A stretch of DNA of 63,795 nucleotides from Paenibacillus rigui. GTDB lineage: Bacteria > Bacillota > Bacilli > Paenibacillales > NBRC-103111. The notes beneath the pieces are model-generated. The model worked only from the letters and a program-made list of their open reading frames with translations, searched no databases and was not told the DNA's origin. The position numbers were made by a program, and so were the translations under genes. This document shows positions 34,851 through 44,365 of this stretch, piece by piece. How positions within the stretch are numbered: the first letter of the stretch is position 1; the number at the start of each line of letters is the position of its first letter. The DNA is taken from positions 1 to 63,795 of the forward strand of contig NZ_NMQW01000036.1 of assembly GCF_002234615.1 (NCBI RefSeq), in the 5' to 3' direction.

Positions 34851-36260
34851 CTACTTTATCGGCATTTCTCGCATTTGACGATTAAACTCGTAAAGTTTGA
34901 ATGGTCCGAAACCATCCAATTTGACACGGACGAAATTGCTCAACGCCACTGTTGCTAATGGAATAATAATTCTGGCGTTCTGTATGCCATTCTGCGGCGT
35001 TATAGATTTCACTAGATACCATTGAGTATCATCGTTGGCAGAACGGTTTAAAGAGACATTTAACGAGCTTCCTGGAGGCAAATCAACAATCAGATACATG
35101 TTGTACCAATTTGTTCGTCTAGCTAATGTTTCAGCGCCATATGGAGGAGATATCCATGCCCAATGTGTTGCAGTTCCATTGTCTGTACTGCCCGTGCCCA
35201 TCATGAATACATTTCCGTTGGTATCGCCTGAGAACCAAGCTGAATACCCTTGCTTGATAAATTGAGTTACAGGGATGTTGTCCCATACATACCACGCCCC
35301 CTGCTGTGTGTCGTATTCAAGAATCAAATTACACTCCGTTGCCGTGCCGTAAGGGATCCCAAAATAAACGTTTCTCCCATTGGTTCCTGCAACGCATTTA
35401 TCCGTAGCATTGGGATTGATTCCTGATATATAGTTCTGTACGGGCTTGGAAAACTCAAAATCAGGCCGTGAACCGCCGTTGTACTGATAAATTCGATTGG
35501 AAATAAAATAGAGCACCCCAGCGGCATTGATGATTGCCTTGTTTGAGAATGCTCCAATATCATTGGCGACCTCTATTAACCTGTAATTGTTTGGTCCCGT
35601 TCCGAAAAGCTCATGGATGGATGATTTCTTAAACACCGTAAGATGCTGATTGCCTCCACGCAATCCGATGATGCTTTGACCGTTGTTTGTTTCCAGGACG
35701 ATTTGCCCTGCGTCCTTCGGAGTACTCCAATCATCAGCCTTCGATAAAGCCGAGTAACTGATTGTATTTCCTGTGGCCATATAGAGCCTGTTGTCATGCT
35801 GTTCTACAAAGTTTCCAGTTGTTGGAGCTCCAGCTAAAACTTGCACTGTCGTTCCGTCATAACGCCTCGGTGCATCGACTCCGTTTGCCATGATGAGGTT
35901 AATTGCGCTCAGGTTCCCTTTAAAATTAGCAAATGAGCAATCTGCCGAAGTGCTTAGTCCTGTTGCAACTGAGGACCAAGCTATGCCTGTCCACTTCGAC
36001 CATACTCCATTAGCTATAGCATGCAGCTCCGTTTCTTGCCACTTTAAGAGCCCCGTAACACGTCCGCCAAGGTTTGATCCTAACAAACTATGACCAGGTT
36101 TCAAAGATAGCGCAGGGTAACTCTGAGAGCTTATATTCCTTATGTCCTGTGCAAATCCTTCAGGGGTTGAAAACCCACTATCTTCACTGTTGTATACACC
36201 TTTAAATTGCCTTATCGTTTGAGGAGGTAGAATACCCCTGATTTCCTTCCAATAGGCCAT
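34851..36260 (-). CDS. P22 gp10-like packaged-DNA stabilisation (tail plug) protein
   Basis: A 469-residue beta-propeller-like protein with repeated blade motifs such as AIANGVWSKWTG, YDGTTVQVL, DNRLYMATGN and VLYFISNRIYQYNG. P22 gp10, which plugs the portal below gp4, has nearly the same length (472) and the same place after the gp4 gene. Here a tailspike-like gene lies between them. GGAGGTGG precedes the ATG. Assignment rests on fold impression, length and order. Confidence 0.6.
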   Translation of the reverse strand: MAYWKEIRGILPPQTIRQFKGVYNSEDSGFSTPEGFAQDIRNISSQSYPALSLKPGHSLLGSNLGGRVTGLLKWQETELHAIANGVWSKWTGIAWSSVATGLSTSADCSFANFKGNLSAINLIMANGVDAPRRYDGTTVQVLAGAPTTGNFVEQHDNRLYMATGNTISYSALSKADDWSTPKDAGQIVLETNNGQSIIGLRGGNQHLTVFKKSSIHELFGTGPNNYRLIEVANDIGAFSNKAIINAAGVLYFISNRIYQYNGGSRPDFEFSKPVQNYISGINPNATDKCVAGTNGRNVYFGIPYGTATECNLILEYDTQQGAWYVWDNIPVTQFIKQGYSAWFSGDTNGNVFMMGTGSTDNGTATHWAWISPPYGAETLARRTNWYNMYLIVDLPPGSSLNVSLNRSANDDTQWYLVKSITPQNGIQNARIIIPLATVALSNFVRVKLDGFGPFKLYEFNRQMREMPIK

Positions 36261-36272
36261 AATCCACCTCCA

Positions 36273-37847
36273 TCACGGGTACGATGACCATACATTATTG
36301 ACTACTTTGTTGTTAGTTCCAAGATAACGCGTGCCTGTTCCGCCATAATAATCAAAGGGGAACGCCGCATTGACTACTTGGATACAATCCCGAATAATGA
36401 TGGTCGTATTGAAGTTGAAGATAAATCCGGTTACAGCATTGCCTGCATCATCCGTTAATGTCAAAGTCCCATCCTTCTCAAAGCGACATGAATCAAATTC
36501 AAAATTGAAATCAATACAGTTAGCAAGCCCAGTAAATGCATTAACAAATCGACAATCTGCAAATTTCTTAGCAAAGCCACCCTCAAACCGCAATACTTCC
36601 GTTTGCCCTGTTCCTGTTTTACCTAAAAACTTGCAGCCAATAAATTTTTCAACCTGACTTAAGTAAAAATAGACTGCTTTTCCAATGAAGACGCAATCCG
36701 TGAAGTTCTGGACGAGAACGCTTTTCATCGTCCAACGTCCTGTATTTGATTTGAATTCGCAGTTGTAGAAGTAAGTCAGCGAGTCAATGAATGATTCGCA
36801 ATCCGCAGCTAAATCGAATATACAGTTATTGAACTGAAAGAAATCCGGTGCATTTGTGATGGAATAGGTGCCAACAGGACCGGATGTGCCGGCATAGCTA
36901 CCTTGATTATCAAAAAATTTACCGCTTTTTACCGTAACCGATTTAGCTCCACCATGAACAAAAATACCTACATCATATCTTTCAATTGTCACATCTTCTA
37001 TATCTAGTTTCATATCGTAAGCAGCTTCTACGTGTACACCGCGGTCGTAGCCTTCCATATAGCAATTCTCGATATACCCATTACCTGCACCGAACTCGAA
37101 TGTTACCGCAATCCTAGAAAGTCTAGGACGGTCAGACGGGTAACCGATCATGCGACAATTGGACGCTGTAGCAATTGCATACTTATCCTGAGCAAATGCG
37201 AAATAAACGGAATCACCAAATGAGTCGTATCCGTCCGTTGTGTACCAGTGGCCCCCAACCTTTTCAAAATGACAACTATTAACGATTGCTTTACGATAAT
37301 TCTTAATCCTTAGTCCGTATCCGTACAGGTTATCAAACTGGCAATCATTGACGTAAGCGTAGGTTGCTTTGATATCAAGGCCGATGATGGTTTTCAGACT
37401 ATTGAAGTCAGTAACCGTCCATTGCTCAGGCACACCAATACCGTTAAACTTGACTCCTTCTACTCTTACGTTCACATTAACAGGTGTATCCGATACAGAG
37501 AGAAAATTGAACATAGCTACATAATTTCCTGAGAAAGTACTGGGTGTAAATCTTAATTCAGGGTATCCATCACCCATTACAACCAGGCTCATTCCGTCCG
37601 TAAGTGTAGCGTTAATAAATCCGGTGACTTTGTAATAAGTACTTGTCCGGGGTATCACGACAACGCCGCCACCGTTTGCAATGCAATCATTTACAGCTGC
37701 CTGTATAGCGCTTGTATCATCGTTTATGCCGTTACCTAATGCACCATATCCTTGGACATTGTAAACGTAAGGGACCCTTTTAAGATTTGCGTTTGCAGCT
37801 GCGATTAGTTTCGCCAAATCCGGTCCCATAATTTCCATCACATTCAT
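36273..37847 (-). CDS. Tailspike with pectate-lyase-like beta-helix
   Basis: A 524-residue protein. Residues 25-60 contain the classic opening YGALGNGINDDTSAIQAAV of the Pectate_lyase_3 beta-helix, then about ten coils (repeated N-CxF and DCxFxG-type turns through residue 490). Such proteins form trimeric spikes that bind or degrade surface polysaccharide. Active-site residues cannot be assigned by eye. It is in the tail module between the gp4-like and gp10-like genes. Confidence 0.78.
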   Translation of the reverse strand: MNVMEIMGPDLAKLIAAANANLKRVPYVYNVQGYGALGNGINDDTSAIQAAVNDCIANGGGVVVIPRTSTYYKVTGFINATLTDGMSLVVMGDGYPELRFTPSTFSGNYVAMFNFLSVSDTPVNVNVRVEGVKFNGIGVPEQWTVTDFNSLKTIIGLDIKATYAYVNDCQFDNLYGYGLRIKNYRKAIVNSCHFEKVGGHWYTTDGYDSFGDSVYFAFAQDKYAIATASNCRMIGYPSDRPRLSRIAVTFEFGAGNGYIENCYMEGYDRGVHVEAAYDMKLDIEDVTIERYDVGIFVHGGAKSVTVKSGKFFDNQGSYAGTSGPVGTYSITNAPDFFQFNNCIFDLAADCESFIDSLTYFYNCEFKSNTGRWTMKSVLVQNFTDCVFIGKAVYFYLSQVEKFIGCKFLGKTGTGQTEVLRFEGGFAKKFADCRFVNAFTGLANCIDFNFEFDSCRFEKDGTLTLTDDAGNAVTGFIFNFNTTIIIRDCIQVVNAAFPFDYYGGTGTRYLGTNNKVVNNVWSSYP

Positions 37848-37851
37848 GTCA

Positions 37852-38433
37852 TCACCATCTTTCGTTTACCACTAAATTTCGATCTGTTAAGCTCATGAGA
37901 TAGTTTTTTGCATCTCTTAGCAAAGAATCATATTCCATCTGCATATTGTTGACCATGTCAACATCACGAAGAGTCGACGCAACCCACTGAGCACATCCAT
38001 ATACTAATAGTTCGTGGTAATCTTCAGGTAAGTCCGAAATATCAGAAGTATTGCTTGCGACCAAGTCATGGTAACGAGGCTTGTAATAAATCAGTAAATC
38101 TAATTCAGTAGTTGGGTTTGGTCTAAGGTATAAACTTCCTGTCATGATAGTCCAAAAAGTAGATGGCGCTACATCATCTTGATTATCGGACTTATCATAC
38201 GCCTCGTTATTAACTAATACAGTCGATATGCGATCCTCCGGGCAATCTATAGGTAAATCGTAGAACGGAGATGCAGGTGTTGTTTTGATATAATATAACT
38301 TATCTGGTAATTGAAGCTCACGGTAAATTCTTCGCTGCAACTGGTTAATCTTCAACACTAACTGTTCATCTGTTATATCTGCACTAGGAGGTACCAATAA
38401 TTTTACTTCGTTTAGTATCTGACCAAGATTCAT
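37852..38433 (-). CDS. P22 gp4-like head completion / portal adaptor
   Basis: A 193-residue mostly helical protein starting MNLGQILNEVKLLVPPSADI, with an aromatic middle and a C-terminal ELLVYGCAQWVASTLRDVDMV region. Size and placement just before the plug and spike genes match the gp4-type adaptor that bridges portal and tail. GGTGAC precedes the ATG. Confidence 0.55.
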   Translation of the reverse strand: MNLGQILNEVKLLVPPSADITDEQLVLKINQLQRRIYRELQLPDKLYYIKTTPASPFYDLPIDCPEDRISTVLVNNEAYDKSDNQDDVAPSTFWTIMTGSLYLRPNPTTELDLLIYYKPRYHDLVASNTSDISDLPEDYHELLVYGCAQWVASTLRDVDMVNNMQMEYDSLLRDAKNYLMSLTDRNLVVNERW

Positions 38434-38452
38434 GTGTCACCTCCGATACCTC

Positions 38453-38719
38453 TTAATACAAACCAACGATGTTAGTTGCAGTGGTACCAGTTGCGTATAC
38501 CCGTCTTACAGATAGCGGGTGAACGATACCAACAGAAAGCGCGTTAAAGGTAACTGTACTCCCATCTGCCATATCTGCCTTTACATTACCGGATCCACCA
38601 ATATAAATGGCTAGCGTTGCCCCACCAGTTAAGTCGGCCGAATCATTTGGTGTTACTACTACGGCTTTGTTACTCCCCACGACACCAATATATCCAGGCG
38701 ATCGTTTACTCGTCTGCAT
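38453..38719 (-). CDS. Small virion protein (spike-base-like)
   Basis: An 88-residue all-beta protein with KAVVVTPNDSADLTGGATLA and IVHPLSVRRVYATGTTATNI, a pattern repeatedly seen in small phage structural proteins next to capsid genes. AGGGGGA precedes the ATG. Its exact place in the particle is unknown. Confidence 0.6.
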   Translation of the reverse strand: MQTSKRSPGYIGVVGSNKAVVVTPNDSADLTGGATLAIYIGGSGNVKADMADGSTVTFNALSVGIVHPLSVRRVYATGTTATNIVGLY

Positions 38720-38960
38720 GATGATCCCCCTTAATGAATTTTCTCATTTCTTCTGTCCCCCACTTATTCCATCCCTGTGGCGCATCATCACGTTGAGCCA
38801 TCAACTTCATAAGATCAGGACGTTTTAATGAATCAATATCGATGACCTGTTCATTTTGTTGCGGCAATAACTTCTCCAACAGTTCATTCGTCCGCCGTGT
38901 TTCATTAAGTATGTCAACCAGCACCTCTAACGGCTCTGAATATCCACCAAATCGTGACAT
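38706..38960 (-). CDS. Hypothetical late protein
   Basis: About 84 residues, largely helical and acidic with LLEKLLPQQNE, ending in KGDHHADE. I choose the ATG at 38960, preceded by TGGAGG; the frame opens at a TTG at 38972 inside that site. It overlaps the next gene by 14 bases. Function unknown. Confidence 0.5.
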   Translation of the reverse strand: MSRFGGYSEPLEVLVDILNETRRTNELLEKLLPQQNEQVIDIDSLKRPDLMKLMAQRDDAPQGWNKWGTEEMRKFIKGDHHADE

Positions 38961-38973
38961 AAATGCCTCCAAT

Positions 38974-39002
38974 AGAAAAAAAGGAGAGGCGTTTGCCCCT
39001 CC
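38974..39002 (-). terminator. Intrinsic terminator inside the late operon (after 39003 gene)
   Basis: Minus strand: GGAGGGGC, loop AAAC, GCCTCTCC (one G-U pair), then seven U. The next gene's Shine-Dalgarno follows the U-tract directly, so no promoter fits between. Confidence 0.87.
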
Positions 39003-39191
39003 CTATCTCGTCTTCATAAGTTTGTATTTCAAAAGCATGCTACGCATTTCGTTGTAGTTGGAAGCAAACAACCTTTGCCCTTGCCCCATATCATCTGTGA
39101 TTGGAACTTCCTCAACGAATGCCATTTTTTCAACCTTATCAGCGATTGCCGGCTGACCACTACTGATTTCCCAAGTTATTTCTTCATCCAT
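39003..39191 (-). CDS. Hypothetical late protein
   Basis: About 62 residues, acidic N-terminus (MDEEITWEISSGQP) and basic C-terminus (KLMKTR). I choose the ATG at 39191 (GGTGAAG upstream; a GTG at 39200 is possible). It sits between the capsid-associated gene and the terminator. No family recognised. Confidence 0.55.
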   Translation of the reverse strand: MDEEITWEISSGQPAIADKVEKMAFVEEVPITDDMGQGQRLFASNYNEMRSMLLKYKLMKTR

Positions 39192-39200
39192 ATTCTTCAC

Positions 39201-39539
39201 CTACTTCCGAATAACATGGACTGTCCACGTTCCGCTTGCAAGATCAATCGTACCGGCAGTCGGATTAAACAAGCTGATTTTAATCGTATCGGCCGCACTT
39301 ACGAATGGAAATGCAATAACACCCTGAGTATCATAAGGCGGAAATACTTCAACCCGATCGCCCAAAGCTGCACCTGTAACCGTAATTGCGCTGGATAAAG
39401 CACCAGTTACAGTTGCGAGAGACGGAGGGTCGAACGTGATATCTTTGACAAATAGGTCAGTCATAAAATCTGCTGCTGATTTGCCCTTTTTCTTTATCCC
39501 GACTCGCTCGGAATGAAGACCCCTTGAATGTCCTGGCAT
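39201..39539 (-). CDS. Small capsid-associated beta protein
   Basis: A 112-residue protein. After a basic N-terminus, residues 30-112 are a beta-sandwich-like domain with FDPPSLATVTGALSSAITVT and DTIKISLFNPTAGTIDLASG. Similar small genes follow the capsid gene in many phages (decoration or head-fibre proteins). AAGGAGG precedes the ATG. Assignment is tentative. Confidence 0.55.
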   Translation of the reverse strand: MPGHSRGLHSERVGIKKKGKSAADFMTDLFVKDITFDPPSLATVTGALSSAITVTGAALGDRVEVFPPYDTQGVIAFPFVSAADTIKISLFNPTAGTIDLASGTWTVHVIRK

Positions 39540-39552
39540 TTTTTAAACCTCC

Positions 39553-40509
39553 TTAGTTCGAAGCGTTTTGTCCGTAGACCCAAGACCAATGAACAGAACC
39601 TTTAGACCACCGGCCAATTGTTTTGAACTTTAATGTTTCGGTGTCGAAATCCGTAATCGAACCATTTTCCGGTTTGCGTCTCCAGAACCATTTATGATAT
39701 TGCTTCATCATCGATGAATCAGCGGCAAACCACACAAATTTATTCTTAAGGAACGGGTTCACGATGACATTGATTTCGCCCTCATACACGTTGATGTTGT
39801 TGTCTGCAGATCCAGGTTCAAATCCTTCGCCTTTGCCTGGAATACCGGCAATTTGTAATGCCCGACGACGGTTATACGGATGCACAATCAATGTGTCGGG
39901 TGTGCGACCCATCAAGTTACCTTGATCATCAACCCACCCTTGCATAGCTACCGTAGTATCATCCCATGCGTCGATGGAAAGAGATGCTGTGCCAAGGTTA
40001 GATTGCGTGTCCACAGTATCCGTAGGGCTATAAGGGTGGTCTGAAGCGCATAATGCCTTACCATCCGGCAATGTAGCATTATACGTACGTCCACGGAAGT
40101 CAACAGCCGTTGTCGTCAGGTTAAAATTGTTAAAGTCTTCAACAGCCTGGTACTGCTGCGTTTTGTAAGTAGCGTCGGCCATGCTCGTAATGCGGTCTTT
40201 AATGGCCGTTAGCTTCAAGTCATCCACGAAATCACGGTCAATTTGGCGACCTAAAGAGTACTTCGTGTGCTTGAAGTATTTTTGCCAAAGCTCATTGACG
40301 TCAGCGTAGAACACTTGATTCGAAGAACGTCCCCATTCTTCCATTAAGCCTTCGCCGCCGATCCCTTCGATGCTCTCTGTGTCCTTCATAGAATTTTCAA
40401 CACCATACATCATCGGGATGAAATCCTTCTTATCCTTCATTTCCAGCGCGTACAGCTCGCGGAATACGTTTTCGAGTACGTTTTGGTTCCATTGCAATTT
40501 TCCGTTCAT
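39553..40509 (-). CDS. Major capsid protein
   Basis: A 318-residue protein with HK97-like features: an N-terminal helix, an E-loop-like acidic region (GIGGEGLMEEWGR), a long spine region and a P-domain with TLIVHPYNRRRALQIAGIPG. It lies after scaffold and decoration genes, as expected for the coat gene, and has a strong AAAGGGGG before the ATG. It is shorter than P22 coat (430) and probably lacks the extra I-domain. Identification from order and motif pattern. Confidence 0.72.
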   Translation of the reverse strand: MNGKLQWNQNVLENVFRELYALEMKDKKDFIPMMYGVENSMKDTESIEGIGGEGLMEEWGRSSNQVFYADVNELWQKYFKHTKYSLGRQIDRDFVDDLKLTAIKDRITSMADATYKTQQYQAVEDFNNFNLTTTAVDFRGRTYNATLPDGKALCASDHPYSPTDTVDTQSNLGTASLSIDAWDDTTVAMQGWVDDQGNLMGRTPDTLIVHPYNRRRALQIAGIPGKGEGFEPGSADNNINVYEGEINVIVNPFLKNKFVWFAADSSMMKQYHKWFWRRKPENGSITDFDTETLKFKTIGRWSKGSVHWSWVYGQNASN

Positions 40510-40523
40510 GGTTTATCCCCCTT

Positions 40524-40937
40524 TTAGCTCAATTGACGGTTTTTAACTTTCAACCGGCATGTTGTTTTATTTGTATTTACTTCAAGGATTGAAAACGATC
40601 CACTCGTTACATCAGAAGCCAATACTGTCAATCCGTCAGCGGATACGTCAACCGTATTCGCTCCAGCAAGGAACGTTGCATCCGGAGTTCCGGTGTAAGC
40701 AGACTCGAATACATCTCCTTCACGCGCCTGAATCACATCAAGGTATTGATTAGTACCGGCTGCAAGTGTTTGATTCGCAAACCCAGCAACCGCAACACCA
40801 TTTGTTGCCTTCGTCCATTTACCAGAAGCAAGTTTTAACGCTTCACCAAAGGTAAAAGCTTCGGAATCTGTTGCAAGAATAGTCGTTATGCGCGTAACTG
40901 GTGCACCGTATTCGTTATATAGCCATTTGAAAGCCAT
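40524..40937 (-). CDS. Head decoration protein (DUF2190-like)
   Basis: A 137-residue protein with GEALKLASGKWTKATNGVAVAG followed by QAREGDVFESAYTG in separate strands, the pattern of DUF2190/capsid-cement proteins that stabilise the head from outside. It lies 14 bases before the capsid gene and 10 after the scaffold gene. Confidence 0.7.
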   Translation of the reverse strand: MAFKWLYNEYGAPVTRITTILATDSEAFTFGEALKLASGKWTKATNGVAVAGFANQTLAAGTNQYLDVIQAREGDVFESAYTGTPDATFLAGANTVDVSADGLTVLASDVTSGSFSILEVNTNKTTCRLKVKNRQLS

Positions 40938-40947
40938 AGTTTTTCCC

Positions 40948-41877
40948 TCACTTTTTTACGTATTTTTTTGCAGAATTAGGGTTAAGCCCAAACAACGAAA
41001 AAGCCGTAGCCAGCTCAACAGGAACATCCTCTTCAGTTGCTCCTGATGCGTCTGTAACGACTTGTGCACGGCTGCCTAACCGCTGCTCTTTGATAAGTTT
41101 TTGCTCCACTTGTTTCCTCGTTTGGGAATTCAGCTTATCCATGTGGGACAATTTAAAAGCATGTAACGGCTTATATCCCATTTGGATCATGGCTTGCATT
41201 TCCTCGGTGTACCAATCTGGATTTTTTCCCTCGGTAAACAGTTGAGATGTTTCCCTGGTTTCCGGAAATGCATCATAAAGCTGCGCCCAATCATTCATTG
41301 CCTGTTGCTGTACTGTTTCTTGTTGTCTTACTTGCTCAATTTGTTGCTTTTCCTCGATGGCTCGACGAGCTTGCTGCATCAACGGATGATTATCGATGAA
41401 TTTCTCTGCTCGAGTCCGATCAATCCCGGCAATCTCAAGCTCATTCAACAAATCGTTGCGCTGAGCCTCGTATTCGTCTTCTCTTGCCTTTTTCTGCTGT
41501 GCCTCGATCTTGTCCAAGTTCGCAATGAAATCTTCGTGAGAATCGAATCCTTGGAGTTTGGCAGCTCTATCAAGGGCTCTCTGATACTCCGAATTACGCT
41601 CGCGTACTTTTTCAAGAGCGAGTCCCTTTTGCAGCAATTCAGGAACCTGCGCTTCATCGATCTCAACGTCTTCCTTGTTAAACTTGACGCTGATTTTCTT
41701 AGTTTCCGACGACGTTTCTTCCTCTATGGCAGGAGGGTTATCGCCTTGCTCGGTAGGATTTTCTTCTTGCTTATTAGGTGTAGGTATGCCAAACGCTTCA
41801 AAAGCGTCTTGTAAGGCATTGTCTTGCGTTTGGTGACTTTCCACGGTTTGGCTGCCGGATTGAGTCGTTTCTTCCAT
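40948..41877 (-). CDS. Scaffolding protein
   Basis: About 309 residues, acidic, Gln/Glu-rich and strongly helical (KIEAQQKKAREDEYEAQRND, IEEKQQIEQVRQQETVQQQ). This composition, plus position between portal and coat and length near P22 gp8 (303), identifies the scaffold. I choose the ATG at 41877, preceded by AAGGAG; the frame opens at 41886. A hairpin terminator lies between portal and this gene. Confidence 0.8.
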   Translation of the reverse strand: MEETTQSGSQTVESHQTQDNALQDAFEAFGIPTPNKQEENPTEQGDNPPAIEEETSSETKKISVKFNKEDVEIDEAQVPELLQKGLALEKVRERNSEYQRALDRAAKLQGFDSHEDFIANLDKIEAQQKKAREDEYEAQRNDLLNELEIAGIDRTRAEKFIDNHPLMQQARRAIEEKQQIEQVRQQETVQQQAMNDWAQLYDAFPETRETSQLFTEGKNPDWYTEEMQAMIQMGYKPLHAFKLSHMDKLNSQTRKQVEQKLIKEQRLGSRAQVVTDASGATEEDVPVELATAFSLFGLNPNSAKKYVKK

Positions 41878-41930
41878 GGGTAACACTCCTTAATATCAAA
41901 TAGCCCTATGGCTGGGGCAGAGGTAATCTA

Positions 41931-41963
41931 TATAAAAGGGCCTACGCTGCTCTGCGTAAGCCC
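41931..41963 (-). terminator. Intrinsic terminator between portal and scaffold
   Basis: Minus strand: GGGCTTACGC, loop AGAGCA, GCGTAGGCCC (one G-U pair), then TTTTATA. It overlaps the portal stop codon and lies 54 bases before the scaffold start. Confidence 0.87.
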
Positions 41964-44074
41964 TACTGTCCTTGCTTATTCATCACGGACGCACCTTGAA
42001 GGAACGTCTTAGTCTCCTCATTCGCCATCTTCCTCCGGTCCATCATTTGTTGATGCGCTGTGTTTTGGGCTTCCTTCTGCTGATCGAATTGCATCCGCTG
42101 TGCCTCGTTATACTGTTTGAGCATTTCCGCTTGCCCTTGAGCGTTATCGTTTTGAATCGTCTGCATATGACCTTGCATCTGATTCATCTGTTGCATCATT
42201 GCGTCCATTTGTTGCTGGAGTTGTTGATTCTGCTGGATGAGTTGCTGCATTTGAGCTTTAATTTGTTCCTCTTTCTGCATTCGTGCCTCTATAACGCTCA
42301 TTGGCTCCATACGTCCGTTCTCAATCGTATATTGCACCGCTTGAGCATCAACGAGAGGCATCTGTGTCATCGGGTCAACCATTTTGAAGAGATTAAATAC
42401 CGTTTGAATCGCGTATTCTCGATCTTTCGGCCGCTCTACGCTTATATTGACGGAGATGTCAAACTGCGGTACATACTCTTCAAGAACCTGATTGTCCTCA
42501 TAATCGGTTGGCGCCATATTTACCAACTTATCACGGCTCATGCCGACGTCCTTACCAATTATGCGGCCGATACGTTCAACAGTATAAAACTGCGCCATGA
42601 GTTCGATATACTGCATAAACACTTCTTCCAGCGCGTCCTGGATTATATCGGCAGGAAGTGACAAACGGCCGCTTGAGGCGTTAATAAGCGCTTGTGCTTG
42701 TGCGCCGCTTGTGATGTTCGGATTAGCTGCACCGTTAGAGCTATCAAATTGCCCCGGGATCTTCTGCAACATCTCCTTGTAATATCCCATCATGTTGAAG
42801 ACGGTTTGAGAAACGTTTACACCTTGGAGTTCTTTGAATCCGTTTATATCCGCAATCGGCAGCATGGCGCCAGGAGTAGACCTCTGCATCTTCCACTTTT
42901 CAGGCTTCGTAATTGCATTTTCATCATACACAATGCCGCCATTACCTTGCTTCGCCATCGTCTCGACAGCAATCTCAGCGAACTTGTTAAGCATGATCTG
43001 AGGCGACATCATATCCCGCATGTACCCTTTACCCCAAATACTATCTTCTTCAGGGAATAAAGTACGTGCTACAAAAGGATACTGCCCATGGTCGTAAATG
43101 TAGCTCTTGTGCTCTAGGAACACGCCGTTTGTGGTGATATAAACGCAATGTATGCCCTTCATCGTCCCTTTGGCCTTTGCTAGACATTCAGATGGGTCTT
43201 TCCCTTCTTGAAGCTTTTCAACTGCCATTTCTTTGAACAGTTGCTTGTCTTCCTTGGTCATCATCTTCGGCTTGCCGCGATACCAGTATTCAATCAGTCC
43301 GGCCGTTTTCATCTCCGCGCCATTCATAACCGATCGATCCGTATTAAACCCTTGGAGGCTGACATCATCGCGCCAGAAGATGTTTGAATCCTCGCTTGCA
43401 TTGTCTTCCTTAACCTTGTCACCTTGTCCCGGCCATCGATCTTTAAAATACTCAAGAGGCTGCTGTGTCTTGATGATGTGCGCCGCGCCATTTTGGAGGT
43501 AAATAAAGTCTCGTATGCGCGGATCCGGGAAAAAGCTTCCAAGATCAACCGGTATGATATCGTTATTACCGTTATACTTGTTCTGTCCAAATCCACCCTC
43601 GACTGTCGGGTCATAGATTGTCTTATAGATCAGTGGGCCATGTATAACCATACGTCTAACTGCTCGTATATGCTTTTGATGGAACTTGATTTTCCTGATT
43701 TCATATGGCATAAACTCATTCAGTTCCTGTGCCTTTTGTTCATCATGCGGCTCCTGCGCTTGGAAATCAGGCTGCGGTACCCAGCCGGTCAATTTAGATA
43801 CAATGGACTCTACTTGGCTCCATACAATGTTATCCACGCTATTCGGCCGAAGCTTACTGACCTCTTCTGGACGTAGTCCATACCAATGATTTCCCATGTA
43901 GAACCTTTGTTCTTGCCTCCAAGTTCCCTCTATTTTCTGCCTGGATGACTTGAAGTACTGGAAATCCATTTGTACAACGTTCACAAGATTATGCTGCTCA
44001 GGCGTATTTATCGCTTGCTCGCCTTTACCATTATCGCCGGTGAATATGCCTACTACCTTGTTAAGCAACGTCAT
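41963..44074 (-). CDS. Portal protein (P22-like)
   Basis: A 703-residue protein, close to P22 gp1 (725). Motifs are FYMGNHWYGLRPEEVSKLRPN near residue 55, KLTGWVPQPDFQ, and IPVDLGSFFPDPRIRDFIYLQN near 180. The C-terminal 90 residues are a Gln/Met-rich coiled coil, like the P22 portal barrel. GAGGAGG precedes the ATG. It forms the dodecameric packaging/ejection channel. Length clearly separates it from the roughly 400-500 residue portals of long-tailed phages. Confidence 0.87.
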   Translation of the reverse strand: MTLLNKVVGIFTGDNGKGEQAINTPEQHNLVNVVQMDFQYFKSSRQKIEGTWRQEQRFYMGNHWYGLRPEEVSKLRPNSVDNIVWSQVESIVSKLTGWVPQPDFQAQEPHDEQKAQELNEFMPYEIRKIKFHQKHIRAVRRMVIHGPLIYKTIYDPTVEGGFGQNKYNGNNDIIPVDLGSFFPDPRIRDFIYLQNGAAHIIKTQQPLEYFKDRWPGQGDKVKEDNASEDSNIFWRDDVSLQGFNTDRSVMNGAEMKTAGLIEYWYRGKPKMMTKEDKQLFKEMAVEKLQEGKDPSECLAKAKGTMKGIHCVYITTNGVFLEHKSYIYDHGQYPFVARTLFPEEDSIWGKGYMRDMMSPQIMLNKFAEIAVETMAKQGNGGIVYDENAITKPEKWKMQRSTPGAMLPIADINGFKELQGVNVSQTVFNMMGYYKEMLQKIPGQFDSSNGAANPNITSGAQAQALINASSGRLSLPADIIQDALEEVFMQYIELMAQFYTVERIGRIIGKDVGMSRDKLVNMAPTDYEDNQVLEEYVPQFDISVNISVERPKDREYAIQTVFNLFKMVDPMTQMPLVDAQAVQYTIENGRMEPMSVIEARMQKEEQIKAQMQQLIQQNQQLQQQMDAMMQQMNQMQGHMQTIQNDNAQGQAEMLKQYNEAQRMQFDQQKEAQNTAHQQMMDRRKMANEETKTFLQGASVMNKQGQ

Positions 44075-44092
44075 CGTGTCGCCTCCTCAACT

Positions 44093-44116
44093 AAAAAAGA
44101 CACATCAATGTGTGTC
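44093..44116 (-). terminator. Intrinsic terminator between the 84-residue gene and portal
   Basis: Minus strand: GACACA, loop CATTGA, TGTGTC, then six U. It overlaps the stop of the 44105-44359 gene and is 19 bases before the portal start. Confidence 0.82.
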
Positions 44117-44359
44117 GTCATCAATCTCAATCATTGGATCATCATGCCAGCTCTGCGGATTTCGCATTGGCTTTTCTTCCCTCGATTCCGGGCGCGATAG
44201 TTGCGTGTACTCTCGATAATCCTTAGCCATCAGCTTACTGCTGAGTTCGTTTATTGTGTCCTGCAGCTTTCGTTTCTCTAGGTGGGAAAATAGCTTATCG
44301 ACCACGTACAGCGCCAGGATAGCAGTGATTATTAACATTGCGGCGGTTTCGTCCATCAT
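44105..44359 (-). CDS. Small single-pass membrane protein between terminase and portal
   Basis: An 84-residue protein: N-terminal helix MLIITAILALYVVDKLF crosses the membrane, followed by a charged helix and an acidic tail. It sits between terminase large subunit and portal, where P22 has no equivalent. It could be a lysis accessory or membrane-associated factor; function unknown. Confidence 0.6.
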   Translation of the reverse strand: MMDETAAMLIITAILALYVVDKLFSHLEKRKLQDTINELSSKLMAKDYREYTQLSRPESREEKPMRNPQSWHDDPMIEIDDDTH

Positions 44360-44365
44360 TTCACC

